64,000 bases of DNA from Rhynochetos jubatus (Eukaryota > Chordata > Aves > Eurypygiformes > Rhynochetidae). Below are positions 1-28,506 of the stretch, piece after piece (position 1 is the stretch's first letter; the number at the start of each line of letters is the position of its first letter). The notes under the pieces were generated by a model. The model was not told the DNA's origin. It saw only the letters and a program-made list of their open reading frames with translations, and ran no database searches. The DNA is taken from contig CM050648.1 in NCBI GenBank assembly GCA_027574665.1, positions 42,131,700 through 42,195,699 on the forward strand, in the 5' to 3' direction. The translations under genes and the position numbers were made by a program.

Positions 1-15534
<15,534 letters not shown>

Positions 15535-16549
15535 TCATACACAGTATTTCACGGGGAGAACTGAAGGTTAGGAACACACGCTGAGAGCTCTTTTCTGCTG
15601 CAAAGGAATGAAATGCCTTCTTGTCTCAATCCACAGATGAAGTAAACATTTCAAAATAGTTATTTACCATTTCAACATTTTCACACTTATCACCTTTTCT
15701 TCCCACCACCTCGCCCCCCTCCAAACGCCCTACATCTTTCTGATACTTCTGTGAGCTTCAGAATAGATTCAAGAAAAATGTAATCACTGTAGTGACAACT
15801 TATTTCTGCGTGTTTCAGAGAAAAGGCTGCTTTGGAAGACGTAGGACAAAATTCCAGTCCAAATGATGAGAACTGCAGCCGGAGTTAGCCATGCCTGTAT
15901 CTCCCCAGTTCATTTTGTATATGCCAGTCTACCAGGGAGCTCAGCCTGATCCAAATCCCTATCTCACGTGAGGCTGATGACTTGTGCAGTCCCCGCTCCA
16001 CGGCAGATAGGCTGCTACTGTGACCTCTCGTAACGCACCTCCTTGTTCAAGCAGGCCTGCCACAGCAGTCTAAGCGAGCCGATGTGTGTACCAGTGACTG
16101 CAAATCACCACCTAAGTATTTCTTCTCCAATACTATTGAGAAGGATAATCCTTCTCTCAGGATGCGCACCCACGGTAAACCAGATGAGATACAGCTGTTA
16201 GCATCTACATGACTGCAACCTGACTGCTAATCCCATGATGTAATTACACAGTACTTCAGCAAGCACACATGCAACATCATATTCCTCCCGCAGAGGACAG
16301 TGATCATACCTACTCGTCAAAGAATCCACTATGAATGCTTTTCAAACCTCTCCTTCCTTCCTCTCTCCCTCCATTCAGGTCAGTGCTTTAATGCTAGGTT
16401 CACAGTCACGTTTTCCCTGGCAGGCACACACTCTCACTACCCCCCTTGTCCTAATTAATCTTTAAAGCCAGTTCTTTGAAGAACAGTGTACAACCTAAAA
16501 CAAGAGCTCAGTGCATATTGAGGCTCAAGTAAACCAGCACCGACTAAAA

Positions 16550-16618
16550 CACCGCTGGAGAAGCTAAAGCAGACTGCAACACAAACACCTCTGGAGAAGC
16601 TAAAGCAGACTGCAACAC
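16550..16618. repeat. Two-copy 36-bp tandem duplication
   Basis: CTGGAGAAGCTAAAGCAGAC followed by TGCAACAC occurs at 16555 and again at 16591, a direct duplication with a 36-base period. Confidence 0.9.
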
Positions 16619-19600
16619 CCAGTACTACATCTCACTTTCACCTTCATCCCTAGGACAGAAAAGCTGATCATAGCAACCAGTTAAGGCAGTACAGGTGTCC
16701 CACCTGCAGACACAACTGTTTCAGTGGGATGGCACCTTAGAAACCCTATCCCTGTAAGGAGAAAAGCCCGCCACATTGGTCTGGATCCATACTAAGACTT
16801 GCACTTCTGTAACAATCCCGATAAAAATCATAATCTTAACTGACTATAACAACAATCCAAGGCCACGAGCATTCCCACGTGGCAGGTCTTGACTGCCACA
16901 TCCCCTTCATTTAATCTCCCATCCTGCTGTTGAGCAAGCCCCACATAATGACAGATGCACTGTTCTAACCCCAGGCTGGACGTTCTCTTCTAAACATGAG
17001 AGGAGGGTATCTCCTCACCTACCATCCCTGCAAATCATCTGTCACCTACTGCCAACAAATCCTGGGTGTCCATAAGATGTCAGCAGTGACGCGGTGAACT
17101 CTGATACTGGTTTAAAAGCCGCATGGGAACTCATTGCTCCCCTTCTCGTTTTCTCTTGAATTAAAAAGAAAAGGAATTATACAGAAAATCAATAGGCACT
17201 GACAATACATCGCCATCCCACAGAGGCAGAGAATAGAATAGATTTCCTCTTCATGTGTGTCAACGTTTCAGTGTTTCCATACTCATCTGAAGGCACTGGG
17301 GGGCACCTTCAGCCAGGGTCTTCCCTTAGAAGCAAGCAGCTTTAATGCTTAATATTGATTTGTGAAAACACCCATTGGGAGATTTTTCCAATTCTCAGCT
17401 CTACATGGGTTACATCCTGGTTTTTCTGAAATACCAAGTAGGTCTTTATTTTCTTTTATTTTTTTATTTATTGTAGATAAATGAATGATTCTTGTTCTGT
17501 AGCTAAATGGTTCATAGGAAATTTCTGCACACCCACAGGCAGGCTGGTGTTTGCCCACTGGCCCTAGCCATCAGGAAGGCCAGTGTTTAATTACCTGCTG
17601 TATCTGCAAGATCGGGTATTTAGCCACCTAAGTGCTAACCTTTTTGCTCTTGAATATTTCTGCTTCTAGAGAACAAACAGCTAAAGTGGAGGACATAAGG
17701 TAATTTGATCTAAGTTGTCAGCCAAAAATCCCTTTCCCCCGTGCTGTAAGAGCGCTGAATTACCTTTAGAGGCTGCAGCTTGCCCCGTGCCGGTGGGAAC
17801 TCAGAGAAGAGCGTTTTTACTCAGATGCTGGTCTGCAGCTCAAAGCACGTGAACAGCTGTAACACAAGCCTGCTGTGAGGTTGTGCTGGTGAGTTCAAGG
17901 TTAGCGTTCCTTCGTGACAGTAACAACAACGGATCAGTACTGCCAACGCGCAGGTGCTCGGTGATCCCACAGAAGTCTACTGGATGCCGTGGGAAATCAC
18001 ACAAATACAGTACGTGAGAGAACAGGTGACGGCACCGAAGAGAAGATCCTGAGGCTCACCATGAATCACTGAGGTTTGGGTGATTTTTAACTTATGGAGA
18101 CCAAGCCCACGGTCCTGAGCCAGGTCTACATTAGCAAATAGCCCCAAGAGTAGGTGCTGAAGCCCACACCTGCTTCAAGAGGGGGTTATTGCCCCCTGCC
18201 CTCCAGTACAGCCCCAAGGACTGAACAGGCAGTAGGAGCAAGACCATAGCAAGGGTTTATTTAAAGGTTAGCCCCGCACTGCATCTTCCTAAAGCACTCA
18301 CCTTCTGAGTCTGCTCCACAACACAAACTACAGCCTGGCAAGTGGAGGCAACTGCTTGATCTAACTAAAATGCTAATGTAGACACAACCTGAGACTTTTT
18401 GCTTCTTTATGAAACAAGCCTCTTAAATCTCACAAAGGAAACATGAAAAATACACAATAGAAGACAAAAAATCCAAACATTTAGTACTTAATATAAATCA
18501 ATAGTTAAGTATATGATACATAATCTAATACTTAATTTTCTGACCTTACATTGTTTCTAAAGCAGTATAGGCAGACAATGGAGACAAAGCATGAACAAAG
18601 TTGAAAAAAAAAAACGTTCTTCAGCTCTAGAAAATGGATCAATGAGCACATGGTTTTTTTGGTACTGTGAAATGAAAGATTTTTGAACTCTTCAAAGGCC
18701 ACAAGACCTTATATTCCTATACATGCTAGGTCTCTGTAAAGCTGTGTGCACTGGCTTCCAGACCGCACATTTAAAATTCCCTAAGATCAGTCCTACACTC
18801 AGAGCAAATGTAACTGTCTTGGTTTCAAAAGCTTCTGCTCACGGACCGCTCAGTTCATCTGGAATGCCAGATGTATTTGTTTCCAGTAAAGTATTGTACT
18901 TTTTTAGTGAAATCTGATCCGGGTCTTTCCCAGGGTTTTGAGAGTGGTATCAAAGTAGAGTTTCATAGGGTCAGCGGGCACTGACGTCCGACTTTCAATC
19001 CACACCCACTGAATCATAGATTTCAAAATTCAAAATGCCACATCATTATCAAAGTTAACTTCACAAACATTCAACCCATACAAAACTGAAGCTTTGAAAT
19101 ACAAAACGTCCACAGAAAACATAAACCAGTGTACATCTTTCTTAGTTTATAGAGTAGTCATAAGGAAAATCTGAAGGAGGGAAGTTCATTCAGGCATAAA
19201 TAAAATATTTCACTCAGTGTAAAATGTTATTTGCATAGTTCTCTGTTGCCATGTCACAATAAGTGTCAAGGAAGTGTTTTGTGTAGATATAAAGAGAATG
19301 TGGTAAGCAAAGAGCACAGCATCATTACAAATGACACTATGTTATTGTTCGTCAGAGATAAAAATAATTCAGAGATCAGAGGAAATGCTGCCAGTCTCTG
19401 CTAAGGCGTTTCCCATTCCGACAGCTTCGCAGTACTGGAGATACTACTTTTCATCCATGCTTATTGTCCTGTCCACTCCTCTAGACACAAGGTACAAACA
19501 TTGCATTGAAAGAAACTCCATACAACTGCTAACTCTTACGAACAGATAGCTAAAGAAGTATCAGCTGCTCTTCTGACAAAGAGCATGACCAAATTCATGG

Positions 19601-22121
19601 CTGCAGGGAAAAGACAGGCACTCGAGTTAACATCTGCAGCGTGGTGACACGAATCTAAGTTCAGGCACCCTCCGAAAAGCCGCAGGGGTATCCGTAAGAA
19701 CCATCACACAGAGGCTCTGCAGCAGGTTGTTCCGCAGGCACCGATTTTGATGTCTGCAGAGGCGCTTGCCTTGAACTTTCCCTCTGAACCCCCGATTTCA
19801 CCTTCCTACAGCAGCACTTGGGTCTTAATTTCAAAACTGATTACGGGAGGCTAGCGCAACGTTTTTCCGAGGTTAAAAGCTGCTGTCTACCCCCAAACCA
19901 CTGCTGCTTTCTCCAGCTTTTGCTTTATCACCAGCACAGTAATGTCCGTAGAGCCACAGCACTTCCTACTGCTGGCAGCCAAGGTTCATGTGACCATCGC
20001 CCGGCCATCCACCATCAGCAGCACTTGAGGTTTCACTTCCTCCCGGTGCTTATCCTTTGCATCTTCTACAAAGCCCGTCTCATTTTTCGTTTGGCTCGTG
20101 GTCACAACTATGCTCCTTCTTGTGATGCTGTTACATACGGTATTTATGGTGCACGTTAGAAAGCGTTTCCTAAAAATCCACCTGACGTATCCGGGCTTTT
20201 CTTGATCGAAGTCATGTCTTCGCGAAAATGATTTCTCAAATCCTTACAGATTTTTCAACAGTTTAGAGCAGCTTCATTTTAATATTTGCAGAAAAAGCAA
20301 ACTTTTAAAAAAAGGCTAAAATAGACTGCACTTTGGCTTTTCCAACAATAAAGTAACTTTTAAAAGAAAGAGAGCTACAACACTGAGTATACAGCAACTC
20401 TGTTTTATCAAATAAATATTGGCTGTTCAAAAGTTCACTGATCATGTACATAAACACCAATTCTGTCCGTGACTTAGGATTTTAACAGATACATACGTGT
20501 GTATTCTAACAGGTACATAAATAAAAGAAATTTGTATTCAATAACAAGGTTTTTAAGCAGTAAATTCTTCATTTAAGCCACCAAATTTCTTACATCTATA
20601 TATATAAAGGATGTTCCTTAGCAGTACAAATAAGAGACAGTGCATTAAGAAGTATTAAAAAAAAAAATCAAAATCACCAAATTATTCCGTGTCTTCAACA
20701 TTATATGCTCTCTATTTAAGCTTCTGAATCAAAGAAGAGGAAGCAATTCTTTATGCCTATATATAAAAAACCCCAGCTGCTTTTAAACCTGGAGCTTTAA
20801 AGTGGCTTAGAGAGCAGAGCGGTAAATAATGTTACTTTTTACACCTCTTACAAAAATTGAAAAGAATATATTTCCTTCCTCTGTTTTAGACGTTTCATTC
20901 TGACCTTGAATGCCAGCTGGTTTGTTGCTACCTCACAAGTTATAAAGCCAGAGGTAACACAATGATGCCTTCCATCAGATCCCCTGAATAATCGAGAATG
21001 TGAGACTTCCCTGCACCACCCTCAAGGTCAAGGCAAAAGCATCTCCAAAAGCAAACTCAGAGTGATCAACTTAAATCTAAAACTGCTGGGGAGGAAGAAT
21101 CATAAGCCCATTCTGTCCAAGGTCACAAACACCTTGTTTCTCAGTACCCCATCCAACTTTATACATCACTTTAGTCAACTGCTCATTTCCCATTCCAGGA
21201 AAAAAATGGGAAAAATCTTAAATTTAAGGAATTCATTTATCTTGACCATTGTTGCTGACTTCCACTCTACGCTGCTCTGCTTCCACATCACCTGTGGTAC
21301 CTGAGTGTTGCAACGGTCTTCTATACCTCTGTTACTGGGACTATGAGGAAGCCCATCTCTGAGGAGCCTGGGAAACCAGGGTTCATTCCTGCCCCATCAT
21401 CACACAGTGTAGAATGGCAAAGCAACCTTGGAGGAACACAGAGGAGGAGTGTAATTTGAGCTGGCAGAGCTCTGCAAAGCCTCAGCAGTACTGCTCCATA
21501 TATATTTGTGCCGGTGAAGATGTGCTACTAGACTGGAGTGAGAATAAGAGTGACCAAAATAAATTATGTAGGGTTGGGAGTAATGTGAAAGAATTAAACT
21601 GGAGAGCAACTGAACACAACTGGATTCCTATTACTTGCCAGTCACAAAAATCATCAGTTTTGGTTTTGTTCAGCCTTTTTCTTATACCTGATATTCATCA
21701 CATACATAGAACAATATATAATAGGTGTATAATATATACAGTATAATATTATACGTATGCAGACTTTTAAACTTTTATTAAAATTAAATATATTTATTTA
21801 TTTACTGTAAGTCTTGACTGACTGGTAACTTTCGTTAAACTAGACTTTTGCAAACACAGAAATCCTGGGTCAGCTTTCATCTTGGGCTTGTTTCACTTCC
21901 TACATCTTGTTTTTAAACTGGAGACCAACTAGGGGAACTTAAGTAGTTTGCTCTTCCCTTGCCCTTCTGATGAAACGGTTAAGTAGGTTTCGGGCACTCC
22001 TCGCCTCATGTATTTTAATTGCCTTTTTTTTTTTAGCTTATTTCTATAGGTCCAGATTACATCATCTCTACGCCTCCCAAACTGAATGTATTCCTTATAT
22101 GATATTCATATATATGGTCAT

Positions 22122-22443
22122 ATTCACAGATTCACAGAGTGTTCCAGGGGTTGGAAGGGACCTCCAGAGATCATCTAGTCCAACCCCCCTGCCAGAGCAG
22201 GATCACCTAGAGCAGATCACACAGGAACAAGGCCAGGTGGCTTTGGACAGTCTCCAGGGAAGGAGACTCCCCCACCTCTCTGGGCAGCCTGTCCCAGGGC
22301 TCTGTCACCCTCACAGGGAAGAAGGGTTTCCTCACATTCAGGCTGAACCTTCTGTTTTCCAGTTTATGGCCACTGCCCCCAGTCCTGTCACTGGACACCA
22401 CTGAGAAGAGCCTGGCCCCATCCTCCTGACACCCACCCTTCAG
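22122..22443 (-). repeat. CR1 LINE 3' end, antisense
   Basis: Starts ATTCACAGATTCACAGAGTG and runs through 'gggttggaagggacctccag' to CCTCCTGACACCCACCCTTC. It belongs to the same subfamily as the copies at 48291 and 62785. Truncated at about 320 bases. Confidence 0.9.
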
Positions 22444-23159
22444 GTGTATATTTATATACACACACACGGGCACAAATCACCGTCTCCTCCCTGCAATGCG
22501 TTTACAAAGTCCAAAAAGGAGTATGGAAAGCCTAACTCTACTCAGTATTTAACTATGACAGGCTTGCCCAGTGGAGACACCCTTTATCCCTGTGATGTGA
22601 GAAGTTGTCCATCTGACAGCATTTTTTAAAAAGCAGAAGATTTGGGGAATTCTTTATCTGTTTCAATCTTTTTTTGGGAAAAGTTGGGACAAAGCCAAAA
22701 TAATATTTTGACATACATATCTATGTTGACAGGCAAAGAAGAGAAACAAGTTAATCTCCAGTGTAACCAAATACTACTGTAGTGAAAAAGTATGCAATAA
22801 ACACGTTACTGTGAGATTTCCTCTAACTTATTTAAGTCAAACCCTCAAATTTTCCAAGGGTGCACTTCTATCAGAGCAACACAACAGAGCTATCTAGTTG
22901 ATCGCCCGTGATCAGAGCGCAGGACTAAATATTACATTCTGGGGAAAAGCAGACCCATTCTGAGCAGCACGATCGCATCATGCAAGTTCAGAAGTGAGTA
23001 TGCCATGCTCCATTTTTAGAGAGGTTAAGGGGGAGGGGGGAATGCAGCGAGAGGAAGAACAAAATATTATCGCTGAAAGGTTTCAGAACCTCACTCCACT
23101 TGGTTTAGAAAATGTCTCAATTCCCAGTCTTAAGCACGTTTTGGGGACAATAATGGCAT

Positions 23160-23480
23160 TTAGCCCTTCATCCTGTCAGGCAATTATGCCAAGTCACATC
23201 TCTTTCAGCCTCTTTTCTAGACTATAAAGACCAAGCCTTCTCAGGCTTTTCCATTTCCACTGGTTATCCTAGGAGCCGTTCTCCACATCTGTTTCAGCTT
23301 GAACTCATCCCTCTTGAGGACAGGAGGCTGGAATCGGTCAGGTGTTCCAAGATGACTTTCAGCAATGCCTTGCAGCAAATAGTATTAATATTTCTTCCAT
23401 CTACAGAAATATGTTGCCCAACAAATTTCAGAAATTAATTTATTATTCTCACACTTTCATCACACTAGCCTTTTATAAAC
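23160..23480 (-). repeat. Possible ancient CR1/L3-type LINE remnant
   Basis: Phrases such as CTTTTCTAGACTATAAAGAC and 'caatgccttgcagcaaatag' recall the reverse complement of old amniote CR1/L3 3' sequence, which has a matching succession of phrases. Divergence is very high and the limits are approximate. Confidence 0.4.
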
Positions 23481-26400
23481 ATTTTGCCACCCATTAAGAC
23501 ATCCAAGTTTGTCTCATTTTTCATGACAAACTGTTGCCACAGCAGACTTTCAGACCTTACACCCTGATATTAAATTTCTCCCCATTATTTTGCCAGACCA
23601 TTCTTTCCGCACGATATTCTCAGCGGCCTGCGTGTTTCTAATGCCTCCTAATAGCACGAGGGGACTCCTATTTTTTCATTGCACATGAAAGGATTAAAAA
23701 AACCCCAAGTCTCAATGCAACGTTGCCCAACGTCACGTTAGCAGAGCGGTCTTGCCGCGAGTTTGGGGAAGTGCAGCAGCCAGGCACCACTACCCCCTTC
23801 AGCTTCTTTCACAATACCTTCCTTAGCGATTGCGACCAAGACAAATTCAGCTTTGTCCATGCTACCTCGGATTATTTTTTATAGTTTTCCTACATCAGTT
23901 ACAGAACGTATCACCCTATCATCTTCACGCTCGCCAACACTTGTGTTCCTACTACAGTCATAGAGCCGTCACGTTTCTACTTCCTCTGCAACATTCAGTT
24001 TTAAGCCCTGTGTCAGTATTTCTCCTTTTCAGAGCCCAGATTCCCGACCTTTGCGCACAGATATCTCAGTCCAACCAAACCAGTCTAGGTTGGCAGAAAC
24101 CTTTCTTGAACTCATTACCAAGCTGACTGCTGCTCTCACTGACAATCCTGACACCCATCATTCCACCCTTTGCCGTTCCGTTTTCCTTTCCCACACTGGT
24201 CTGCATATTGAAATCCGGGGTAGGACCCTGCAACATTCATAACTCAAGTCCACTTCCTAATTTAAACGTATTTTAAATCAAAATTCAAGTTAGAACAGGG
24301 GAAAAAAGGTGTACTGCTATCAGACGAAATGGAACTGGACTGAGTATTACAGCATACAGCAAAAATCCCCCAGCAGCTGCCATGAGAACCGGAAACTTCT
24401 GGTGAGATAAAATACCTGGAGTTGCTGTACAGATGCTGTATTGGGAACGGGAAAGGCAGACCTGTTCCAAGCAGCACAATTGCACTGTACAAGGAAAAAC
24501 CTTTTCTCCTATACTGCCCCCATTTTTTTGCTTACTAAAACAGGCATTTTAGCTATGCAATAACCAGCATTAATTAACACATTGCTATACCAGATGGAAA
24601 ATAAGGGACTTAAGTTATCACATCTCAAACCGCCAAGTATGAAGTGATGCAACACAGTTACACGGAAATCGTGTGTGGTCAGGTGAGGCTTGAGAATTTC
24701 AAGCCTCAATTCAACAGCCTTTGAAACAGGAGTGCGTTGGTAAATCTCACTGTATCAGTTCAGGTAAACAGTTTTCTGTATTCAGACGATACTGACCCAC
24801 AGTCCAACCTCTGTCTGTCTTGACTTAAAGTCTCCAGGGAGAGATAAGTTTATTCAGAGCTCAGCTAAATGATATATGATCCTTGTTGGAACTCATGAAC
24901 GATAGCCTAACATATATAATAAATATCATCATAGTTGATGACATGAAAGGTAGCTCTGACAGGGGTGTGGGGCCTTGGCCAAGAAAGAAGCATATAGATT
25001 TCTATAAATCCACCACAGTTTTTGCCTAGATTTGTTAAAAACATGGTTTCACACAGGAATTTTGGCAGTTGTAAAAAAAGAATTAAAATTTAAAAAAAAT
25101 TCAAAAATAAACACTGAAAATAACTAATGTCATTGTGGTAGCATAAAAATGTTATATGCTTGCAAAAGGATGAAAATAAAATTCCGAAACAAAACATTAC
25201 ATTGAAATGAAGCGGAATATAATTTATACAAACTACTGATCCTTGTTTATTCAATTGAAGAAAAACCCCAAAACACAAGAAAGTTAAGCCACACAAGATT
25301 GTAATTTTGTTAACATTGCATAATAGACCTTATATATTATGAAAAAGTTCCTGATTCATGTAGTCAGTATTTTTGGCACTAATTTTAAACCAAGTCTTAC
25401 ATTAAGCTAACATCTGTTTTCTGACCTTGTAACACCCGCTTCATTTTATTACAATCATTCGCCTCAACTGCATCCTCCAGAATCTTGAATCACTATCAAC
25501 AATGAATTAATTCACGTTGCCAGCCCTCAGGCAACCGCATCTTCCATTTCCTCAACTTTTTTTCCACTGTACTATATCTTTTGAAGATAGAGGAAAAGGT
25601 CAAACGACATCTTAATCTGACATAACAGAATAAATACTTCTATCAAATTCTTCAAAAGGATCACATGAAGTGGAACAGAGAAAAACTGTACCGACATGTT
25701 AAACAACTGAAAGGGAAGGTTCCCAAAATACTTTACAGACTTAGAAGTGTCATGCAAACTCTAAGTAAAAGTCATTTCCTTTACTGGTAAAAAACCTCAG
25801 TAATGACAAACAGCAACTCCATGTAACCAAAATCTCCATTTCCAGATGAAAATTTGGCCAAACCACTACACTGAAGAGGATCAACATTTTCCCCAAGGTT
25901 TAGGAAGTGTCACACACCAGCTAGCAAACACCAAGGACTGTGTGTACATTCCAAGCTGAGTGTGTCTATGACTCATATAATTTTTCATCTTTAAATTGAT
26001 GACTTTGGCCAATAATGGCAGCGTGTGGCATAGAAAAATGAGAAACTACTCATAAAAATGACAAGGGGTTGGAGTGAGGTCCAGAGGTAGCCCAAATGAT
26101 GTCATCCTCATAACAAGCAACGTGACGGAAGGGCAGAAGGACAATCTTCACAGAGTTTCTCTGGAGAAGACAGATCTGGAACCTATCCTACTCCCAACAG
26201 TACTCAACAAGCTCCTCACTCTCCCTTCTCCTTCACACACACACGCTTTGCCTCCCAAACCAGGGTGTAGTTGAGAGGCGCGCAACAAGCGCTTCTACAT
26301 CAGTCCAAACAGCCTAGCTCATACACACGGTGGTTTTACTCAGGTGTTGACTTCGAGACAGCCGTCAATGCACTTTAAACCAAAGACACAGTCACACAAA

Positions 26401-26984
26401 CTACGCTGAGCAACAAGTGGCTCCGCACGAGCTACTGCGTGGTACCCAATGCCTGCGCTTACCGCGTGGTACACGAAAGAGAATTGAGAGTTAGCTTCTC
26501 CTTGTTTCACTGAGCCTCAGAAGACAACACCAGACGAAGTGAGCAGCTTGAGTTTGGGGAAAATTAAGGCGTCTCTTTAATACCATCACCAGGCTGTACT
26601 CCGACTAGCCCTTCAATTGGAATTTGTCACTCTGCCCACCCCCTCCAGAAGGCGCATAGGAAGGTATGTTGGCAGGTAGCAGCTGACACTTGAAACCTTC
26701 ATCTCATTCAAGTAAAGGAACCTAATGCTCTACCTCCACATGCCTGCAGGAATGTACTGACTGGACATTTGTTAGGGAAAATCATTAATAGTTGCTATGA
26801 CTAAGGGCAGATCATTATTAATGAACATGGCCTTCAACTAGTTAAAGATGTCACTGGCAATAAAGAGTCTTTTGCAGATGTGATCTCTTTGAGATGTGCC
26901 TGTAATTCAAACCCACTGCTATACTGTAAACAGAACTAAAAGATAATGAAATTATCACAACATGTCAATGAAAACATTACGGAG

Positions 26985-28506
26985 GACAGCAGATTCACAG
27001 CCAACAACGGTGCTGAGGGAGCTGACGGAAGTGCTCACCAAGCCACGTTCAATCATCTATCATCGGTCCTGGCTAACCAGGGAGGTCCCAGTTGACTGGA
27101 GGTTAGCCAGTGTGACGCCCATCTACAAGAAGGGCCATAAGGAGGATCCAGGGAACTACAGGCCTGTCAGTCAGACCTCGGTGCCGGGGAAGGGTATGCT
27201 GCAGATCATCTTGAGTGCTATCACACAGCACATACAAGACAACCAGGTGATCAGGCCCAGTCAGCATGGGTTTAAGAAAGGCAGGTCCTGCCTGACTAAC
27301 CTGATCTTCTACGATAAGATGACCCAATTAGTGGACAAGGGAACTGGAGGCTATGGATTTTGTTTATCCAGACTTGAGTAAAGCCTTTGACACCGTTTCC
27401 CACAGAATTCTCCTGGAGAAACTGGCTACTCATGGCTTGGACGGGTATCCTCTTTGCTGGGTAAAAAACTGGCTGAAAGGCCAGGCCCAAAGAGTTGTGG
27501 CAAATGAAGTTAAATCCAGTTGGTGGCTGGTCAAAAGTGGTGTTTCCCAGGGTTCGGTACTGGGGCCAGTTCTGCTCAACATCTTTATCAATGGCCTGGA
27601 CGAGGGGATCAAGTGCACCCTCAGTAAGTTTGCAGATAGATGACACCAAGTTGGCAGGAGTGTTGATCTGCCTGAGGCTAGGAAGGATCTACAGATGGAT
27701 CTGGACAGGTTAGATCAATGGGCCGAGGCCAACTGTGTGACGTTCAACAAGGCCAAGTGCTGGGTCCTGCACTTGGGTTACAACAACCCCAGGCAGCGCT
27801 ACAGGCTTGGGGATGAGTGGTTGGAAAGCTGCTCTGTGGATGAGGACCTGGTGGTGTTGGTCAACAGCTGGCTGAATATGAGCCAGCAGTGTGCCCAGAT
27901 GGCCAAGGTGGCCAATGGCATCCTGGCCTGCATCAGGAACAGTGTGGCCAGCAGGGAAATGATCGTGCCCCTGAACTGGGCACTGGTGAGGCCACACCTC
28001 AAATCCTGTGTTCAGTTTTGGGCCCCTCACTGCAAGAAAGACATTGAGGGGCTGCAGTGTGTCCAGAGAAGGGCAACAGAGCTGGGGAAGGGTCTGGAGC
28101 ACAAATCCTGGGAGGAGCGGCTGAGGGAACTGGGGGTGTTCACCCTAGAGAAGAGGAGGCTCAGGGGAGACCTTATTGCTCTCTACAATCACCTGAAAGG
28201 AGGGTGCAGAGAGGTGGGTGTTGGACTCTTCTCCCAAGTGAGAAGTGATAGCACAAGAAGAAATGGCCTACAGTTGCACCAGGGGAGGTTTAGATTGGAT
28301 ATGGGGAAAAATTTCTTCACTGAAAGGGCTGTCAGGCATTGGAACAGGCTGACCAGGGAAGTGGTAGAATCACCATCCCTGGAGGCATTTAAAAGACGTG
28401 TAGACGTGGCAGTTAGGGACATGGTTTAGTGGTGGACTTGGCAGTGTTAGGTTCACGGTTGGACTTGATCTTAATGGTCTTTTCAAACCTAAAAGATTCT
28501 ATGATG
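26985..28506 (+). repeat. CR1 LINE, 5'-truncated, with decayed reverse transcriptase ORF2
   Basis: About 1.5 kb of the 3' part of a CR1 in forward orientation, ending AAAAGATTCTATGATG. Translation shows RT motifs in order: YKKGHKEDPGNYRPVS (about 27120), [26 protein letters not shown] (27368-27400), [18 protein letters not shown] (about 27548-27600), then the FADD box, then VRPHL and [10 protein letters not shown] in a 244-codon frame at 27695-28429. The frame shifts near 27350-27380, and GCAGATAGATGACACC at about 27630 has a four-base GATA duplication that disrupts FADD, so it is dead. A full CR1 is around 4.5 kb; the 5' two-thirds are missing. Confidence 0.95.
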
